This document shows, in pieces, positions 11,989 to 21,319 of a DNA stretch of 64,000 nucleotides. The stretch covers positions 61,158-125,157 of the forward strand of contig JAIEMQ010000038.1 in the NCBI GenBank assembly GCA_019752015.1. Direction: 5' to 3'. Each line of letters begins with the position of its first letter. The stretch's first letter is position 1. The DNA is from Cyanobacteriota bacterium (lineage in GTDB: Bacteria; Acidobacteriota; Vicinamibacteria; Vicinamibacterales; UBA2999). Position numbers and translations under genes: made by a program. Below the pieces are notes generated by a model, which was not told the origin of the DNA, did no database searches, and saw nothing but the letters and a program-made list of their open reading frames with translations.

Positions 11989-13785
11989 TCAATAACTCGG
12001 CGGTGGAACGAGGCCGAGCTCTTTCAGCTCGGGCAACGTCTTGTCGGCGCTCTTCCAGATCAGTCGCAGCTCGCCGTAAGCGCGTTGAGCAGTGGCCATG
12101 TCCTTCACCGCCATCGCGGCGCGGGCGAGGCCTAAGAGCGACAGCGTGCGGCGCGGAGTGCGCTTCAGTGAGAGCTCGAACGCTGCCATCGCCTCGCGGG
12201 GGCGGCGCAAGTCCATCAGCATCTCGCCGACGAGCTCATTGGCCGGCTTGACCGGCACCGGCGGGCCGAACTCGAACGACAACGTCGATTCGACGACGGC
12301 GGCCTGGCGGGCGAGGACGAGGGCCTCTTCACGCCGCCCTTCGGCGAAGAGGAGCGCCGCCTCGAGCTGTTGCGCCATCACCTGTGGCACGCGCGGGTCG
12401 CCCGCCACGCCGGCGGTGGGCAGCCCTGTGGCCGCCTGCGCTGCATGGTTCTCGTGACCCGCAGCCGCTGTAACAGGCGCGGGTTGCGCCGGGCGTGGCG
12501 TCGGAATGACGGGCGTGACGCCCGGCGGCGCCGGCACCGCGCGCGGACCAATCGCGGTGGGCTTCACGGGAGCGGTGGACGGCGTCGATCGCACCGGCGC
12601 GCCGTTGACGGGCGCGTCTTCCATCAAGGCCGCCATTTTCGCCATGGCGCCGGCCGCGCCGGCACGATTGCCCGATCGCACGGCGGCGAATCCAATGGCG
12701 AAGAGCTCGGCGACTGCCGGATCCTTACCGAGGCCCTTCGGATCGACGGGGGCTTTTGCTTCACCCCACTTGCGCGTCTCGATCAGCCACGCCGCGCGCG
12801 CGAGGGCAAGGTGGCTGCGCGTCCTCTCCGAGCCGCTCTCTTTGACCGCCGCTTCCATCTGCGCGAGGATGCCGCGCGCGTCTTCGTAGCGTCCCTGCTG
12901 CGTGTAGGAGTAGACGAGCCACAACAAGGCGTGGAAGCCGCGTTGATCGACATCGAGCTGCTTCGCCTCGCGGCGCGCGTCGGCGGCCTTCACCGATCGG
13001 TCGTTGATGGCCGCCGACTCGTCCCACATTCCCATCGCCACATAGATGTGGGACGGCATATGAAGTGCGTGCGACGCCGCCGGCGCGATTTTCGAATACG
13101 CATCCGCGTAGCGCAGGCCAAGCGGCGCGTGCACGGGATCGTCGTAAGCGTGGATCAGGTAATGCGCGGCGCCGGGATGGTTCGGGTTCCTGGCATAGAC
13201 CTGCTCGACGAGCGCGGCGGCGCGCATGTAAATCGAAAAGTCGCGGCCGCCGTGGCTGGTGCCCAGGATCGCCAGCGCATAGAACGATTTCACTTCATCG
13301 TCGCCGGGATACTTGTCGTGCATGCGCCGCATGGCGTCCGCGTAGGCCAGATCGCGCGCGAGCTTGATTGCGGTGAGCGAAGTCGAACCGCCGCCGGTGC
13401 CGAACAATTGCTCGACAGCGCCGAGCCAGTCCTTTTCCTTCTCCGTGGGCGCTTTGGCGCGTCGCGCGTCGGCGGTGGCCGCGAGTTTGGCGAGCGCGGC
13501 CTTCGCGAGATCCGGCGAGGTGCGCTGCCACACCGGATGATTGAAGGTCATCGCCTCACCCCAGTAGGCCATCGCAAAACCGGGATCGGCTTTCTGCGCC
13601 TCGACGAACGCCTCGCGCGCATCGTCGTACTCGAAGGAGTGCATCAACAGCACGCCCTTGAGGAAGAGCGGCTGCGCGGCGGCGCTACCCGAGGTCGGAA
13701 AGTCAATTGAGCCGAGCTCCTGCGCCGGAACGATTCTGACGGATGCCAGAAGCAGCAACGCAACGAACGCGGCTCGGAACCTCAT
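11989..13785 (-). CDS. Exported TPR-repeat protein
   Basis: 598 aa with a Sec signal peptide (residues 1-21, ending VPAQ). Tetratricopeptide-type helical hairpins are visible at about 35-75 (LFLKGVLLMHSFEYDDAREAF), 135-230 and 275-330, and again at the C-terminus (about 520-590). A proline/alanine-rich linker lies at about 395-450. Residues around 205-260 (HPGAAHYLIHAYDDPVHA and ALHMPSHIYVAMGMW) are strongly conserved in a family of secreted TPR proteins of unknown role. No catalytic motif is evident beyond the His residues. It converges on the inverted-repeat region. Likely a periplasmic protein-interaction module. Confidence 0.75.
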   Translation of the reverse strand: MRFRAAFVALLLLASVRIVPAQELGSIDFPTSGSAAAQPLFLKGVLLMHSFEYDDAREAFVEAQKADPGFAMAYWGEAMTFNHPVWQRTSPDLAKAALAKLAATADARRAKAPTEKEKDWLGAVEQLFGTGGGSTSLTAIKLARDLAYADAMRRMHDKYPGDDEVKSFYALAILGTSHGGRDFSIYMRAAALVEQVYARNPNHPGAAHYLIHAYDDPVHAPLGLRYADAYSKIAPAASHALHMPSHIYVAMGMWDESAAINDRSVKAADARREAKQLDVDQRGFHALLWLVYSYTQQGRYEDARGILAQMEAAVKESGSERTRSHLALARAAWLIETRKWGEAKAPVDPKGLGKDPAVAELFAIGFAAVRSGNRAGAAGAMAKMAALMEDAPVNGAPVRSTPSTAPVKPTAIGPRAVPAPPGVTPVIPTPRPAQPAPVTAAAGHENHAAQAATGLPTAGVAGDPRVPQVMAQQLEAALLFAEGRREEALVLARQAAVVESTLSFEFGPPVPVKPANELVGEMLMDLRRPREAMAAFELSLKRTPRRTLSLLGLARAAMAVKDMATAQRAYGELRLIWKSADKTLPELKELGLVPPPSY

Positions 13786-13800
13786 AAGGAAATATTACGG

Positions 13801-13836
13801 CAAAAAGAAAAGGCCGGAGCGGAACGCTCCGGCCTT
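13801..13836 (-). terminator. Terminator of the TonB-dependent receptor gene
   Basis: On the minus strand AAGGCCGGAGCG (13836-13825) pairs with CGCTCCGGCCTT (13821-13810) around TTC, followed by TTCTTTTTG (13809-13801). It separates the receptor gene from the TPR gene downstream. Confidence 0.85.
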
Positions 13837-13844
13837 CTGTGTCA

Positions 13845-13877
13845 GACCCAGGACCCAAGACCCAGGACCCAAGACCC
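13845..13877. repeat. 14-nt tandem repeat GACCCAGGACCCAA, two copies plus GACCC
   Basis: Two exact copies (13845-13858, 13859-13872) lie between the receptor stop and its terminator. Simple arrays of this sort recur at several gene ends in this window. Confidence 0.8.
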
Positions 13878-13878
13878 T

Positions 13879-16800
13879 TTAATTAAACGAATATCGGAAG
13901 CTGAGCATGAACTGATAGACGTCCGCCAGCCCTGAGGTTGACTCGAACGTGCGGCTCACGAGCTGGCCGCTGACCGCCTGCATCGTGTACGACAGTCGCC
14001 CCGCAGCGTCAGCCTGCGGGCTGTTCAGGATGTTGTTGCGGATGATGCGCCAGCCGACGCCCCAATTCGAATTCAGCAGGTTGCCGAAGTTCTGGATGTC
14101 GATGCGGAACTGGCCGGCATTGCGGCGGCCCTTGATGTTCTTGAAGACGTCCTGCGTGACGCTGAGATCCATCCGGTGCAGGAACGGCAGGAAGACGGCG
14201 TTGCGCTCCGCGTACTGGCCGCGCCGTTTCCGCAAGTAGGCGTCCTGCTGGATGTAGGCCTCGAACGCCGTGGCCTGCTGCTCGGGCGTGAACGTCACGC
14301 CGCCGGTCGTCAGCGAGCGGAAGTTCATCTCCGAGACGTCGCGCGGGATGTAGATCAGGTCGTTCGACGTGCCGCCGTCGCCGTTGGCGTCAGCCGCGAA
14401 GATGTAGCTCGAGCTGAAGGTATTGCCGGTGCGGCTCTCCCAGAACGTCGAGATCGTCGTCGCGCCGAAGCCGAAGTACCGCTTCGTGTAGGACGCCGAG
14501 AGATAGAACCGGTGGCCGGGGGACGCGGTCGAGAAGCCCAAACCGGGGTTGTTCGGATCGTTGGGCGTCGGATTGCTGTTCCACGAGGCGCCGGCCGTTG
14601 AACCGGGATCGATGGTGTTCTTGGCTTCGCCATAGCTGTAGGCGGTGCGGAGCGACAAGCCGTGCCACATCGGCTTCGACGCCGAGAATGCGACGTTCCA
14701 GTTGCGGCCGATGTCCTGGTTCTTCATGACGATCGCCGAGGTGACCTGGTTGCCGGTCGCATTGTTGATGCGCGGGGTGATCGTCCAGCGCATCCGGTTG
14801 TCGACGCCAGTGTAGGCGGTGTTTGCCGCCGGCAGATTGGCGTTGATGTAGTAGATGCCGTTGACGTCGCGGTTGTAGATGAACTCCGCAGTGCCCGTAA
14901 TGCCGCCGGGCAGGCGGCGATCGACGGCGATGTTGCTGCGCCACACCTGCGGAAAGCGGAAGTTCTTGTCGGTGACGTTCAACTCATAGCTCGCCGCCGG
15001 TGCGCCGGTCGGCGCGGGCTTATAGCGATCCACGTTGGTCGAGAACGGGAAAATCGAGGTGTTCTGGTTCAGCGTCACGTCCGCGGACAGGCTGCCCTGG
15101 AGCATGCCGGTGTTGCCGAGCTGGTTCGAGATCCAGACGTAGAGCGGCTGGCCGGTGAAGACGCCCGTACCGCCGCGAACCTGGGTCTTCTGATTGCCGG
15201 CGAGGTCGTAGTTGAAGCCGAACCGCGGCGACCACAGGATGTTGGCGCCGGGCATTTTGCCGCTGTCGTACTGAACGGGCTGGCCGTTCTCGTCGCGGAA
15301 CGTCAGCGCGTTGGCATTCGGATTCAGGTACGCGGTGTTCTCGAACACCGGCACGTCAAAGCGCAGGCCCGCGGTGAGGCTCAAGTTGGTCCGCGGCCGC
15401 CAGACGTCCTGCAGGTAGCCGCCGCCATAGATCGCGGTCAGCGGCTGCTCCGGCTTGTCGAGGCCGGGCAGGTTCATGTAGCGGTTCTGATACTTGCGAA
15501 TCGTCACCGCCGCGGTCGTCCGGTTCGGATTCGCCAGCGCATCGCGCGCGTCGGCGTAGAAATCATCGAGACTGCTGTAGACCCACGCCCCCTGCTTGCA
15601 GCAGTTGAAGAACACGTTGTCCGAGCGATAGCGCTCGACGCGGAAGCCGCCGGTCAGCTCGTGCCTGGTGCCGAACTTGGTGAAGTCGTTCTTCACTTCG
15701 AACGACCGGTACCGCAGCTCGTTGTTCGGCGTGAACGGCTCGGCGCCGAACGAGATGTAGGCGGTGTTGTTCTGCAGGATGTCGACGAACGGGAACAACT
15801 GGAAGTCCTGCGGCCGGCTCTCGTCGCTCGACGAGTAGGTGATGCGCAGGCTGTTGGCCATCGAGTTGCCGATTACCGAGTTCCACTCGCCCGACGGGGT
15901 GGTGCGGTTCTCGAGGATCTTGTAGTTCGAGTTCTGGTACTGCATGAAGTCGGTCGCCACCTGCCGGCGGCCGATGCCGGCCGACGTCGATCCCGACAGC
16001 TGGTTGTCCGAGCTCGATTTCAACTGCACGTAGTTGAAGAAGATCTTGTTGCTCGCGTTCAGGTTGTAGTCGAAGCGCAAAATGCCGCGCTTCTGCGGCG
16101 TGTTGTCCGTGGCCGGAGCGAAGCTGCCGGTGTCGTAATTGAAATTGGTCTTGAGGAAATTGCTCAGGTTCGTCATGTCCGAGGCGAGCACGCGCGTGAC
16201 GTTGCCGCCGACCGGCTCGCCGCCGCTGTTGGCGCGGAACGAATACAGCGGCCGCTGATCCTTCTCGTCCTCGAAGTTGCCGAACACGAACAGCTTGTTC
16301 TTGACGAGCGGCGCGCCGGCCCAGACGCCGGTCTGCTTGGTGTCGAAGGTGCCCGGGTTGAACGCGTTGCCGCGCGCTTCGGTGCCGACGAACGAGTCGT
16401 TGCGGAACCGGTAATAGGTCGCCACGCGGAGCGAATTGGTGCCGCTGCGGGTGACGGTGTCCACCGCGGCGCCGACGAAGTTGCCCTGGCGAACGTCGTA
16501 GGGCGCAATGCTGACCTGCACCTGCTCGATCGCTTCCAGCGAGATCGGCGCCACGCCCGTGCGATCGCCGGGCTGACCGCCGAGGCCGAACGAGTTGTTG
16601 AAGGCCGCGCCGTTGACCGTCATGTTGTTCATGCGGTTGTCCTGGCCGCCGAATGAGTTGGTGCCCGAGGTCTGCGGCGTCAGGCGGGTGAAGTCGCTGA
16701 TCCTGCCCTGGACGGTCGGCAGCGTCGCGAGCATCTCGCGGTTGACCGAGGTCGCCGCGCCGGTGCGCGCCGAGCTGAACACCGCGCTCGATTCCGCCGT

Positions 16801-17181
16801 GACCGTGACCGTTTCAGTGACCGCGATCGGCTTGACGTTGAACGTCAGGTCGGTCGCGACGCCGAGGTTGATTTCGACGTTCTCCTGCGTCTCAGGCGCG
16901 AAGGCCGCGGTGCCCGTGCCGGTGTACGTCGCGGTCACCGAATACGGACCGCCGACGCGCATGTTGATGATGATGAACCGGCCGTCCGCGCGCGACGTCG
17001 TTTCGTACGTGGTGCCCGACGGCAGGTGAATCGCGATGATACTGGCGCCGGACACGCCTTCCTGCTTCTCGTTCTGAACTTTGCCGTTAAGTGAACCGGT
17101 GGTCACCTGCGCTGCCGCGGTGACCGCGAGCGCACACACCGTGACGACAGACAAGACAAGCCTAGTCAACCAAGTTTTCAT
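13879..17181 (-). CDS. Oar-like TonB-dependent receptor with carboxypeptidase-regulatory domain
   Basis: Outer-membrane beta-barrel receptor, 1100 aa, substrate unknown. Signal peptide 1-24 (ending AAAQ), then a carboxypeptidase-regulatory-like beta-sandwich at about 25-110 (GSLNGKVQNEKQEGVSGASI). A plug domain follows at about 125-235 (LTPQTSGTNSFGGQDNRMNN; VDTVTRSGTN), and then a long barrel. The protein ends in an aromatic-terminated strand (MLSFRYSFN), as expected for BAM-inserted barrels. Such receptors are greatly expanded in Acidobacteriota. It should be energised by the TonB/ExbBD system encoded 2.4 kb away. It is transcribed alone between two terminators. Confidence 0.92.
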   Translation of the reverse strand: MKTWLTRLVLSVVTVCALAVTAAAQVTTGSLNGKVQNEKQEGVSGASIIAIHLPSGTTYETTSRADGRFIIINMRVGGPYSVTATYTGTGTAAFAPETQENVEINLGVATDLTFNVKPIAVTETVTVTAESSAVFSSARTGAATSVNREMLATLPTVQGRISDFTRLTPQTSGTNSFGGQDNRMNNMTVNGAAFNNSFGLGGQPGDRTGVAPISLEAIEQVQVSIAPYDVRQGNFVGAAVDTVTRSGTNSLRVATYYRFRNDSFVGTEARGNAFNPGTFDTKQTGVWAGAPLVKNKLFVFGNFEDEKDQRPLYSFRANSGGEPVGGNVTRVLASDMTNLSNFLKTNFNYDTGSFAPATDNTPQKRGILRFDYNLNASNKIFFNYVQLKSSSDNQLSGSTSAGIGRRQVATDFMQYQNSNYKILENRTTPSGEWNSVIGNSMANSLRITYSSSDESRPQDFQLFPFVDILQNNTAYISFGAEPFTPNNELRYRSFEVKNDFTKFGTRHELTGGFRVERYRSDNVFFNCCKQGAWVYSSLDDFYADARDALANPNRTTAAVTIRKYQNRYMNLPGLDKPEQPLTAIYGGGYLQDVWRPRTNLSLTAGLRFDVPVFENTAYLNPNANALTFRDENGQPVQYDSGKMPGANILWSPRFGFNYDLAGNQKTQVRGGTGVFTGQPLYVWISNQLGNTGMLQGSLSADVTLNQNTSIFPFSTNVDRYKPAPTGAPAASYELNVTDKNFRFPQVWRSNIAVDRRLPGGITGTAEFIYNRDVNGIYYINANLPAANTAYTGVDNRMRWTITPRINNATGNQVTSAIVMKNQDIGRNWNVAFSASKPMWHGLSLRTAYSYGEAKNTIDPGSTAGASWNSNPTPNDPNNPGLGFSTASPGHRFYLSASYTKRYFGFGATTISTFWESRTGNTFSSSYIFAADANGDGGTSNDLIYIPRDVSEMNFRSLTTGGVTFTPEQQATAFEAYIQQDAYLRKRRGQYAERNAVFLPFLHRMDLSVTQDVFKNIKGRRNAGQFRIDIQNFGNLLNSNWGVGWRIIRNNILNSPQADAAGRLSYTMQAVSGQLVSRTFESTSGLADVYQFMLSFRYSFN

Positions 17182-17235
17182 TCATCGACTCCTGAATCGG
17201 AACCAGAAATTATCACCCGGGCATGACGTGCGGGT

Positions 17236-17279
17236 AAAAGAAAAAACGGGAGGTCCGCGCAATGCGTAACCCTCCCGTT
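17236..17279 (-). terminator. Terminator of the TPR lipoprotein gene
   Basis: On the minus strand AACGGGAGG (17279-17271) pairs with CCTCCCGTT (17253-17245), followed by TTTTCTTTT. It lies just upstream of the receptor gene. Confidence 0.8.
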
Positions 17280-17313
17280 ATAACGCTTTGGGCGATCGCC
17301 CGATTAACGAACC

Positions 17314-17332
17314 GCCCCGCCGGAGGCGGGGC
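17314..17332. other. GC-rich hairpin after the TPR lipoprotein gene
   Basis: GCCCCGCC (17314-17321) pairs with GGCGGGGC (17325-17332) around GGA. It lies 8 nt from the lipoprotein stop. No T-run follows; it may protect the transcript end before the terminator. A GGGCGATCGCCC palindrome lies at 17290-17301. Confidence 0.55.
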
Positions 17333-17340
17333 AAGAAACG

Positions 17341-18303
17341 CTAGTCACTCTGGCGAGCCTTACGCATCGCGTTCGCCTTGTCGCTGAGCGCGGTGCCTTC
17401 CCGGATCAGCTCCTGCTGCTTCGCGGGATTCTTCTCGACGAGCGCCTGCGTGCGCAGCAACAGACCCTTGTAGGTCATCGCCTCGACGTAATCCGGCTTG
17501 ATCTGCAGCGCCTTGTCGACCGCGGCGAGCCCGGAGAGGATGATGTCCATCTTCTCCTTGTCGGAGAGACGGAAATCACGCGACGCCTTGTCCCAGCTGT
17601 AGGTGGCCAGCCGGTAGTGCGCTTCGGGATTGTTCGGCTCGAGCTCGATGTTCTTCTTGATGTTCTCGATCAGCTTGTCGAAGTCGCCCTGGCGGTTGTA
17701 GTAGCCGGCGACGGTCAGGTAGACCGCCGGATCGTTCGGCTTGGCATCGCGGCCCTTGAGGTAGGTTTCCTCGGCCATCTGATACTCGCCCGAGTCTTCG
17801 TAAATCTTGGCGAGCTGAAAGTAGTTGGTCGGCTCGTTCGGCGCGAGCTGGATCATGCGCTGCACGACCGGCTCAGCCTGTGTGGGATCCGCGAGCTTGT
17901 CGGGGCCGTAGGCAGCGACGAGGAACTCGAGCGCCAGCGATCGCCTGGGCGTGCTGTCTTCGGTCAGCTTTTCGCTGGCCAGCTTGTAGTTGTCGACGGC
18001 CTTCTGCATCAGGGCGTCGTTGGCCGGCTCACCCTTGCGGGCGGGGCGATACATGTTGTCGTAGGAATTGGCGAGGTAGAAGTAGATGGCCGGGCACCAC
18101 TGGCACGCCGCATCGCCCTCGGTCAGCGTGGCCGCCTCTTCATACTTGTTGATCGCCACGCGCCAGTCGCTCGCCGCGTAGGCCTTGTTGCCGTCCTTGA
18201 AGGCCTTCATGGCGCGGACCTGGTTCACGTAACCACAACCGGCCAGCGTGACGCTCAGCCCGACAACCAGCGCCAGATACGCTGCCGATGACCGCAATTT
18301 CAT
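17341..18303 (-). CDS. TPR-repeat lipoprotein
   Basis: 320 aa with a lipoprotein signal: a hydrophobic segment ending in the lipobox LAGC, with Cys23 as the predicted lipidation site. Tetratricopeptide repeats run from about 30 to 300; clear units include DGNKAYAASDWRVAINKYEEA (about 37-57), TNYFQLAKIYEDSGEYQMAEE, and PAVYLTVAGYYNRQGDFDKLI. It should sit on the periplasmic face of a membrane and act as a scaffold; no enzymatic motif is visible. It diverges from relA with a 166-bp gap. Confidence 0.85.
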   Translation of the reverse strand: MKLRSSAAYLALVVGLSVTLAGCGYVNQVRAMKAFKDGNKAYAASDWRVAINKYEEAATLTEGDAACQWCPAIYFYLANSYDNMYRPARKGEPANDALMQKAVDNYKLASEKLTEDSTPRRSLALEFLVAAYGPDKLADPTQAEPVVQRMIQLAPNEPTNYFQLAKIYEDSGEYQMAEETYLKGRDAKPNDPAVYLTVAGYYNRQGDFDKLIENIKKNIELEPNNPEAHYRLATYSWDKASRDFRLSDKEKMDIILSGLAAVDKALQIKPDYVEAMTYKGLLLRTQALVEKNPAKQQELIREGTALSDKANAMRKARQSD

Positions 18304-18442
18304 CAGAATCCCCCTCTATAAAACCCGTCCAAGAGCCGCAAGCCGGAAAGTATATCTGAGCCGAAAGTTTCAGATCCAGCCCTGTTATTTTAGACACCGA
18401 TCGCAGGATTTCGGGCGGCAAACCGATAAACAATTACAAACA

Positions 18443-18470
18443 GGGATCAGGGATCAGGGATCAGGGATCG
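18443..18470 (+). repeat. 7-nt tandem repeat (GGGATCA x4) forming the relA ribosome-binding region
   Basis: Units at 18443, 18450, 18457 and 18464; the last ends in G, which is the first base of the GTG start. The purine-rich GGGA of each unit is the only Shine-Dalgarno-like sequence before the start. Confidence 0.75.
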
Positions 18471-20641
18471 TGATTCGATTCGAAGACTTGCTCGACAAGG
18501 TCCGCGGCTACAGCCCGGACGCCGACCTCGAACTGCTCCGCAAGGCGTATGTCTTTTCCGCCCTGGAGCACAAGGGACAGATCCGCCATTCCGGCGAGCC
18601 GTACCTCGTCCACCCGCTCGAAGTCGCGGACATTCTCGCGGACATGAAGCTCGATGCCGTGTGCATCGCCGCGGGCCTGCTGCACGACGTGGTCGAAGAC
18701 ACGCTTACCACGCCCGAGAAGATCCGGGAGAAGTTCGGCGAGGACGTCGCGCACATCGTCGAAGGCGTGACCAAGATCGGCGCGATCCCGTTCTCGTCGA
18801 CCGAAGAGCGGCAGGCGGAAAATTTCCGCAAGATGCTGCTCGCGATGGTCGACGACATCCGCGTCATCCTGGTGAAGCTCGCCGATCGCCTCCACAACAT
18901 GCGCACGCTGCAGCACATGGCCGACGACAAGCGGGTGCGCATTTCGCAGGAGACGCTCGACATCTACGCGCCGATTGCCAATCGCCTCGGCATGAGCCGC
19001 ATCAAGAACGAGCTCGAGGAGCTCGCGTTCCGTTACATCGAGCCGGCCGCGTACCAGACGTTGAAAGGCCGCGTTGAAGCGAAGCGGCGTCCGACGCAGG
19101 GGATGATCGACGAGCTCGCCTCCGACATCCGCGCCAAGTTGAACGAGGCGCAGGTCCCGGTGATCAGCATCGACGGCCGCGTCAAGCGCCTCTACAGCAT
19201 CTGGCAGAAGCTGAAGGCGCAGAAGATCGATCTCGAGCAGGTCTACGACTTCGTCGCGCTGCGCGTCGTCACGCCCTCGGTGAAGGATTGCTACGCCGCG
19301 CTCGGCATCATTCACCAGACGTGGTCGCCGGTGCCGGGCCGCATCAAGGACTTCATCGCCATGCCGCGGCCGAACGGCTATCAATCGCTGCACACGTCGG
19401 TGATCAGCGACAAGGGGTTTCCGTTCGAAGTGCAGATCCGCACCGAGGAGATGCATCGTCTGGCCGAGGAAGGCATTGCCGCGCACTGGAAATACAAGGA
19501 AGGACGCGTCGGCGCGCAGCGTGACGAGCAGTACTTCCAGTGGCTGCGCCAGCTGCTCGAATGGCAGCAGGAAGTGCGCGACCCGCAGGAGTTCCTCTCG
19601 AACCTGAAGATCGATCTCTACCCCGAGGAGGTCTACACCTTCACGCCGCGCGGCACGGTGAAGGTGCTGCCGAAGGGCGCCACGGCGATCGACTTCGCCT
19701 ACGCGATTCACACCGACGTCGGCCATCAATGCGTCGGCGCTCGCGTCAACGGCCGCATGGTGCCGCTGCGCACGCGCCTCAAGAACGGCGACATTGTCGA
19801 GATCGTGCGGAACGCGGCGCACAAGCCGAGCCGCGACTGGTTGAACTTCGCGGTCACGTCGCGTGCGCGCAACAAGATCAAGCACCTGATCCAGGTCGAA
19901 GAGAAAGAGCGCGCCGTCGAACTGGGCAGGCGAGTCTTCGAGAAGGAAGCGCGCCGCTTCGGCCTCAACGGCACCAAGCTGATGGAAGGCGACATCGCGA
20001 AGGTGCTCGCCGAGTTCGCGACGCCGAAGCCCGAAGATCTGCTCGCGCAGATCGGTTACGGCAAGGTATCGCCGCGGCTCGTGCTCGACAAGATCGTTCC
20101 GCAGGATCAGCTGAAGGAACAGGCGCCGGAACACCCGGTCGTCTCGGCCGTCAAGCGCGTGCTGCGGCCGGGCTCCGAGCCCGATCGCATCAAGGTGCGC
20201 GGCGCCGACGACGTGATGGTGTTCAGGGCGAAGTGCTGCAACCCGATCCGCGGCGAGAAGATCGTCGGCTACATCACGCGCGGCAAGGGCGTGTCGGTGC
20301 ACTCAGCGAAGTGCGCGAACGTCATCAACCTGATGTACGACCCCGAGCGGAAAATCGAGGTCGAGTGGGACAAGGGCGCCGACATCGCGCCGTACACGGT
20401 GCGCCTGACGATCGAAGTCGAAGATCGCAAGGGCATGCTTGCGCAGCTCAGCCAGAAGATTGCCGACATCAACACCAACATCACGAACGTCGAAGCGCGC
20501 ACCGGCGATCAGCGCGGCCGCATCGACGTGACGGTGGAGATCAAGGACGTGAAACACCTCGAGCAGGTGATCAAGTCCGTGCGTGGTGTTGAAGGAGTCT
20601 TGAATGTGGAGCGGTCAGCGCCTATTCCAGAACGGCGATAA
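18470..20641 (+). CDS. Bifunctional (p)ppGpp synthetase/hydrolase, RelA/SpoT family
   Basis: It makes and degrades the stringent-response alarmone. 723 aa from the GTG at 18470 (VIRFEDLLDKV); a longer frame upstream has no family similarity. The HD hydrolase domain is intact: H(41) in HSGEPYLVHPLE and HDVVEDT (about 70-76). The synthetase domain (about 235-360) has RVKRLYSIWQKLK, DFVALRVV and PNGYQSLHT. The TGS domain (about 385-450) includes EVYTFTPRG and GATAIDFAYAIHT, and an ACT domain closes the protein (about 645-723). Intact HD and synthetase motifs predict a bifunctional enzyme. The start lies on a 7-nt tandem repeat. Confidence 0.95.
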   Translation: MIRFEDLLDKVRGYSPDADLELLRKAYVFSALEHKGQIRHSGEPYLVHPLEVADILADMKLDAVCIAAGLLHDVVEDTLTTPEKIREKFGEDVAHIVEGVTKIGAIPFSSTEERQAENFRKMLLAMVDDIRVILVKLADRLHNMRTLQHMADDKRVRISQETLDIYAPIANRLGMSRIKNELEELAFRYIEPAAYQTLKGRVEAKRRPTQGMIDELASDIRAKLNEAQVPVISIDGRVKRLYSIWQKLKAQKIDLEQVYDFVALRVVTPSVKDCYAALGIIHQTWSPVPGRIKDFIAMPRPNGYQSLHTSVISDKGFPFEVQIRTEEMHRLAEEGIAAHWKYKEGRVGAQRDEQYFQWLRQLLEWQQEVRDPQEFLSNLKIDLYPEEVYTFTPRGTVKVLPKGATAIDFAYAIHTDVGHQCVGARVNGRMVPLRTRLKNGDIVEIVRNAAHKPSRDWLNFAVTSRARNKIKHLIQVEEKERAVELGRRVFEKEARRFGLNGTKLMEGDIAKVLAEFATPKPEDLLAQIGYGKVSPRLVLDKIVPQDQLKEQAPEHPVVSAVKRVLRPGSEPDRIKVRGADDVMVFRAKCCNPIRGEKIVGYITRGKGVSVHSAKCANVINLMYDPERKIEVEWDKGADIAPYTVRLTIEVEDRKGMLAQLSQKIADINTNITNVEARTGDQRGRIDVTVEIKDVKHLEQVIKSVRGVEGVLNVERSAPIPERR

Positions 20642-20663
20642 GCCACAGATTTCGATCCACAGA

Positions 20664-21041
20664 TTACAGGATCGCGATCACATCAATTTCGACCCTGACG
20701 TCCCTGGGCAACCTGGCCACCTGCACCGTCGAGCGCGCCGGGTACGGCGCGGCGAAATAACTCGAATAGACCTCGTTCATCGCCGCAAATTCGCCGAGGT
20801 CCACCATGAACACGGTGGTGCGGACGACGTGATTGAAATCGGTGCCGGCGGCGGCCAGCAGACCCTTGATGTTTTCCAACACCCGCGTCGTCTGCTCTGT
20901 GATGCCGCCTTCGACGAGCTGACCTGAAACCGGATCGAGTGGAATCGATCCGGAAAGAAACAGCAGGTTGCCCGCCTTGACGGCGGGCGAATACGGGCCG
21001 ATCGCCTTAGGCGCACCGGCCGCCGTCACGAGCTCTTTCAA
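20664..21041 (-). CDS. ridA: RidA family enamine/imine deaminase
   Basis: Small trimeric enzyme that hydrolyses reactive 2-aminoacrylate-type enamines made by PLP enzymes. 125 aa with the family sequences AIGPYSPAV (about 13-21), LFLSGSIPLDP, and the C-terminal PYPARSTVQVARLPRDVRVEID. The arginine in PARST (about residue 101) is the carboxylate-binding residue in family members. The start at 21041 follows the L28 stop directly on the minus strand, so the two are probably co-transcribed. Confidence 0.93.
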   Translation of the reverse strand: MKELVTAAGAPKAIGPYSPAVKAGNLLFLSGSIPLDPVSGQLVEGGITEQTTRVLENIKGLLAAAGTDFNHVVRTTVFMVDLGEFAAMNEVYSSYFAAPYPARSTVQVARLPRDVRVEIDVIAIL

Positions 21042-21233
21042 TCAGGCAGCCTTGGTGATCTTGTTCGAGCGGATGCAGCGGGTGCAGACGCGCATGCGCT
21101 TGTTGGCGCTGTCGACAACCGCCTTCACCGTCTGCAGATTCGGCTCGAAGCGGCGCGGACGCACGTTGTGGGCGTGGGACACGCGGCGGCCAACCACCGG
21201 ACCCTTGCCGCAGATTTCACATCGCATTGCCAT
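21042..21233 (-). CDS. rpmB: 50S ribosomal protein L28
   Basis: Structural protein of the large ribosomal subunit. 63 aa, normal length. It is the zinc-binding (C+) form, with CEIC (residues 5-8) and CTRC (about 50-53). GRRVSHAHNVRPRRFEPNLQ contains the typical L28 core. AAGGAG lies about 11 nt before the first ATG; the second ATG (two codons later) is also possible. It stands alone, without L33 next to it. Confidence 0.96.
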   Translation of the reverse strand: MAMRCEICGKGPVVGRRVSHAHNVRPRRFEPNLQTVKAVVDSANKRMRVCTRCIRSNKITKAA

Positions 21234-21319
21234 GAATCAAAGGCTCCTTATTACCGGAAACGAAAGATGTTACCACGGTTCCAAGCGTTCTAGAAGTTCC
21301 AGGGTGCCAAGGGTTTAGG

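Noticed and set aside
14662..16656. 664-codon plus-strand frame opposite the TonB-dependent receptor
   Set aside because: Antisense shadow with Arg/Val/Ala-rich composition and no recognisable motif; the receptor on the other strand has all expected domains.
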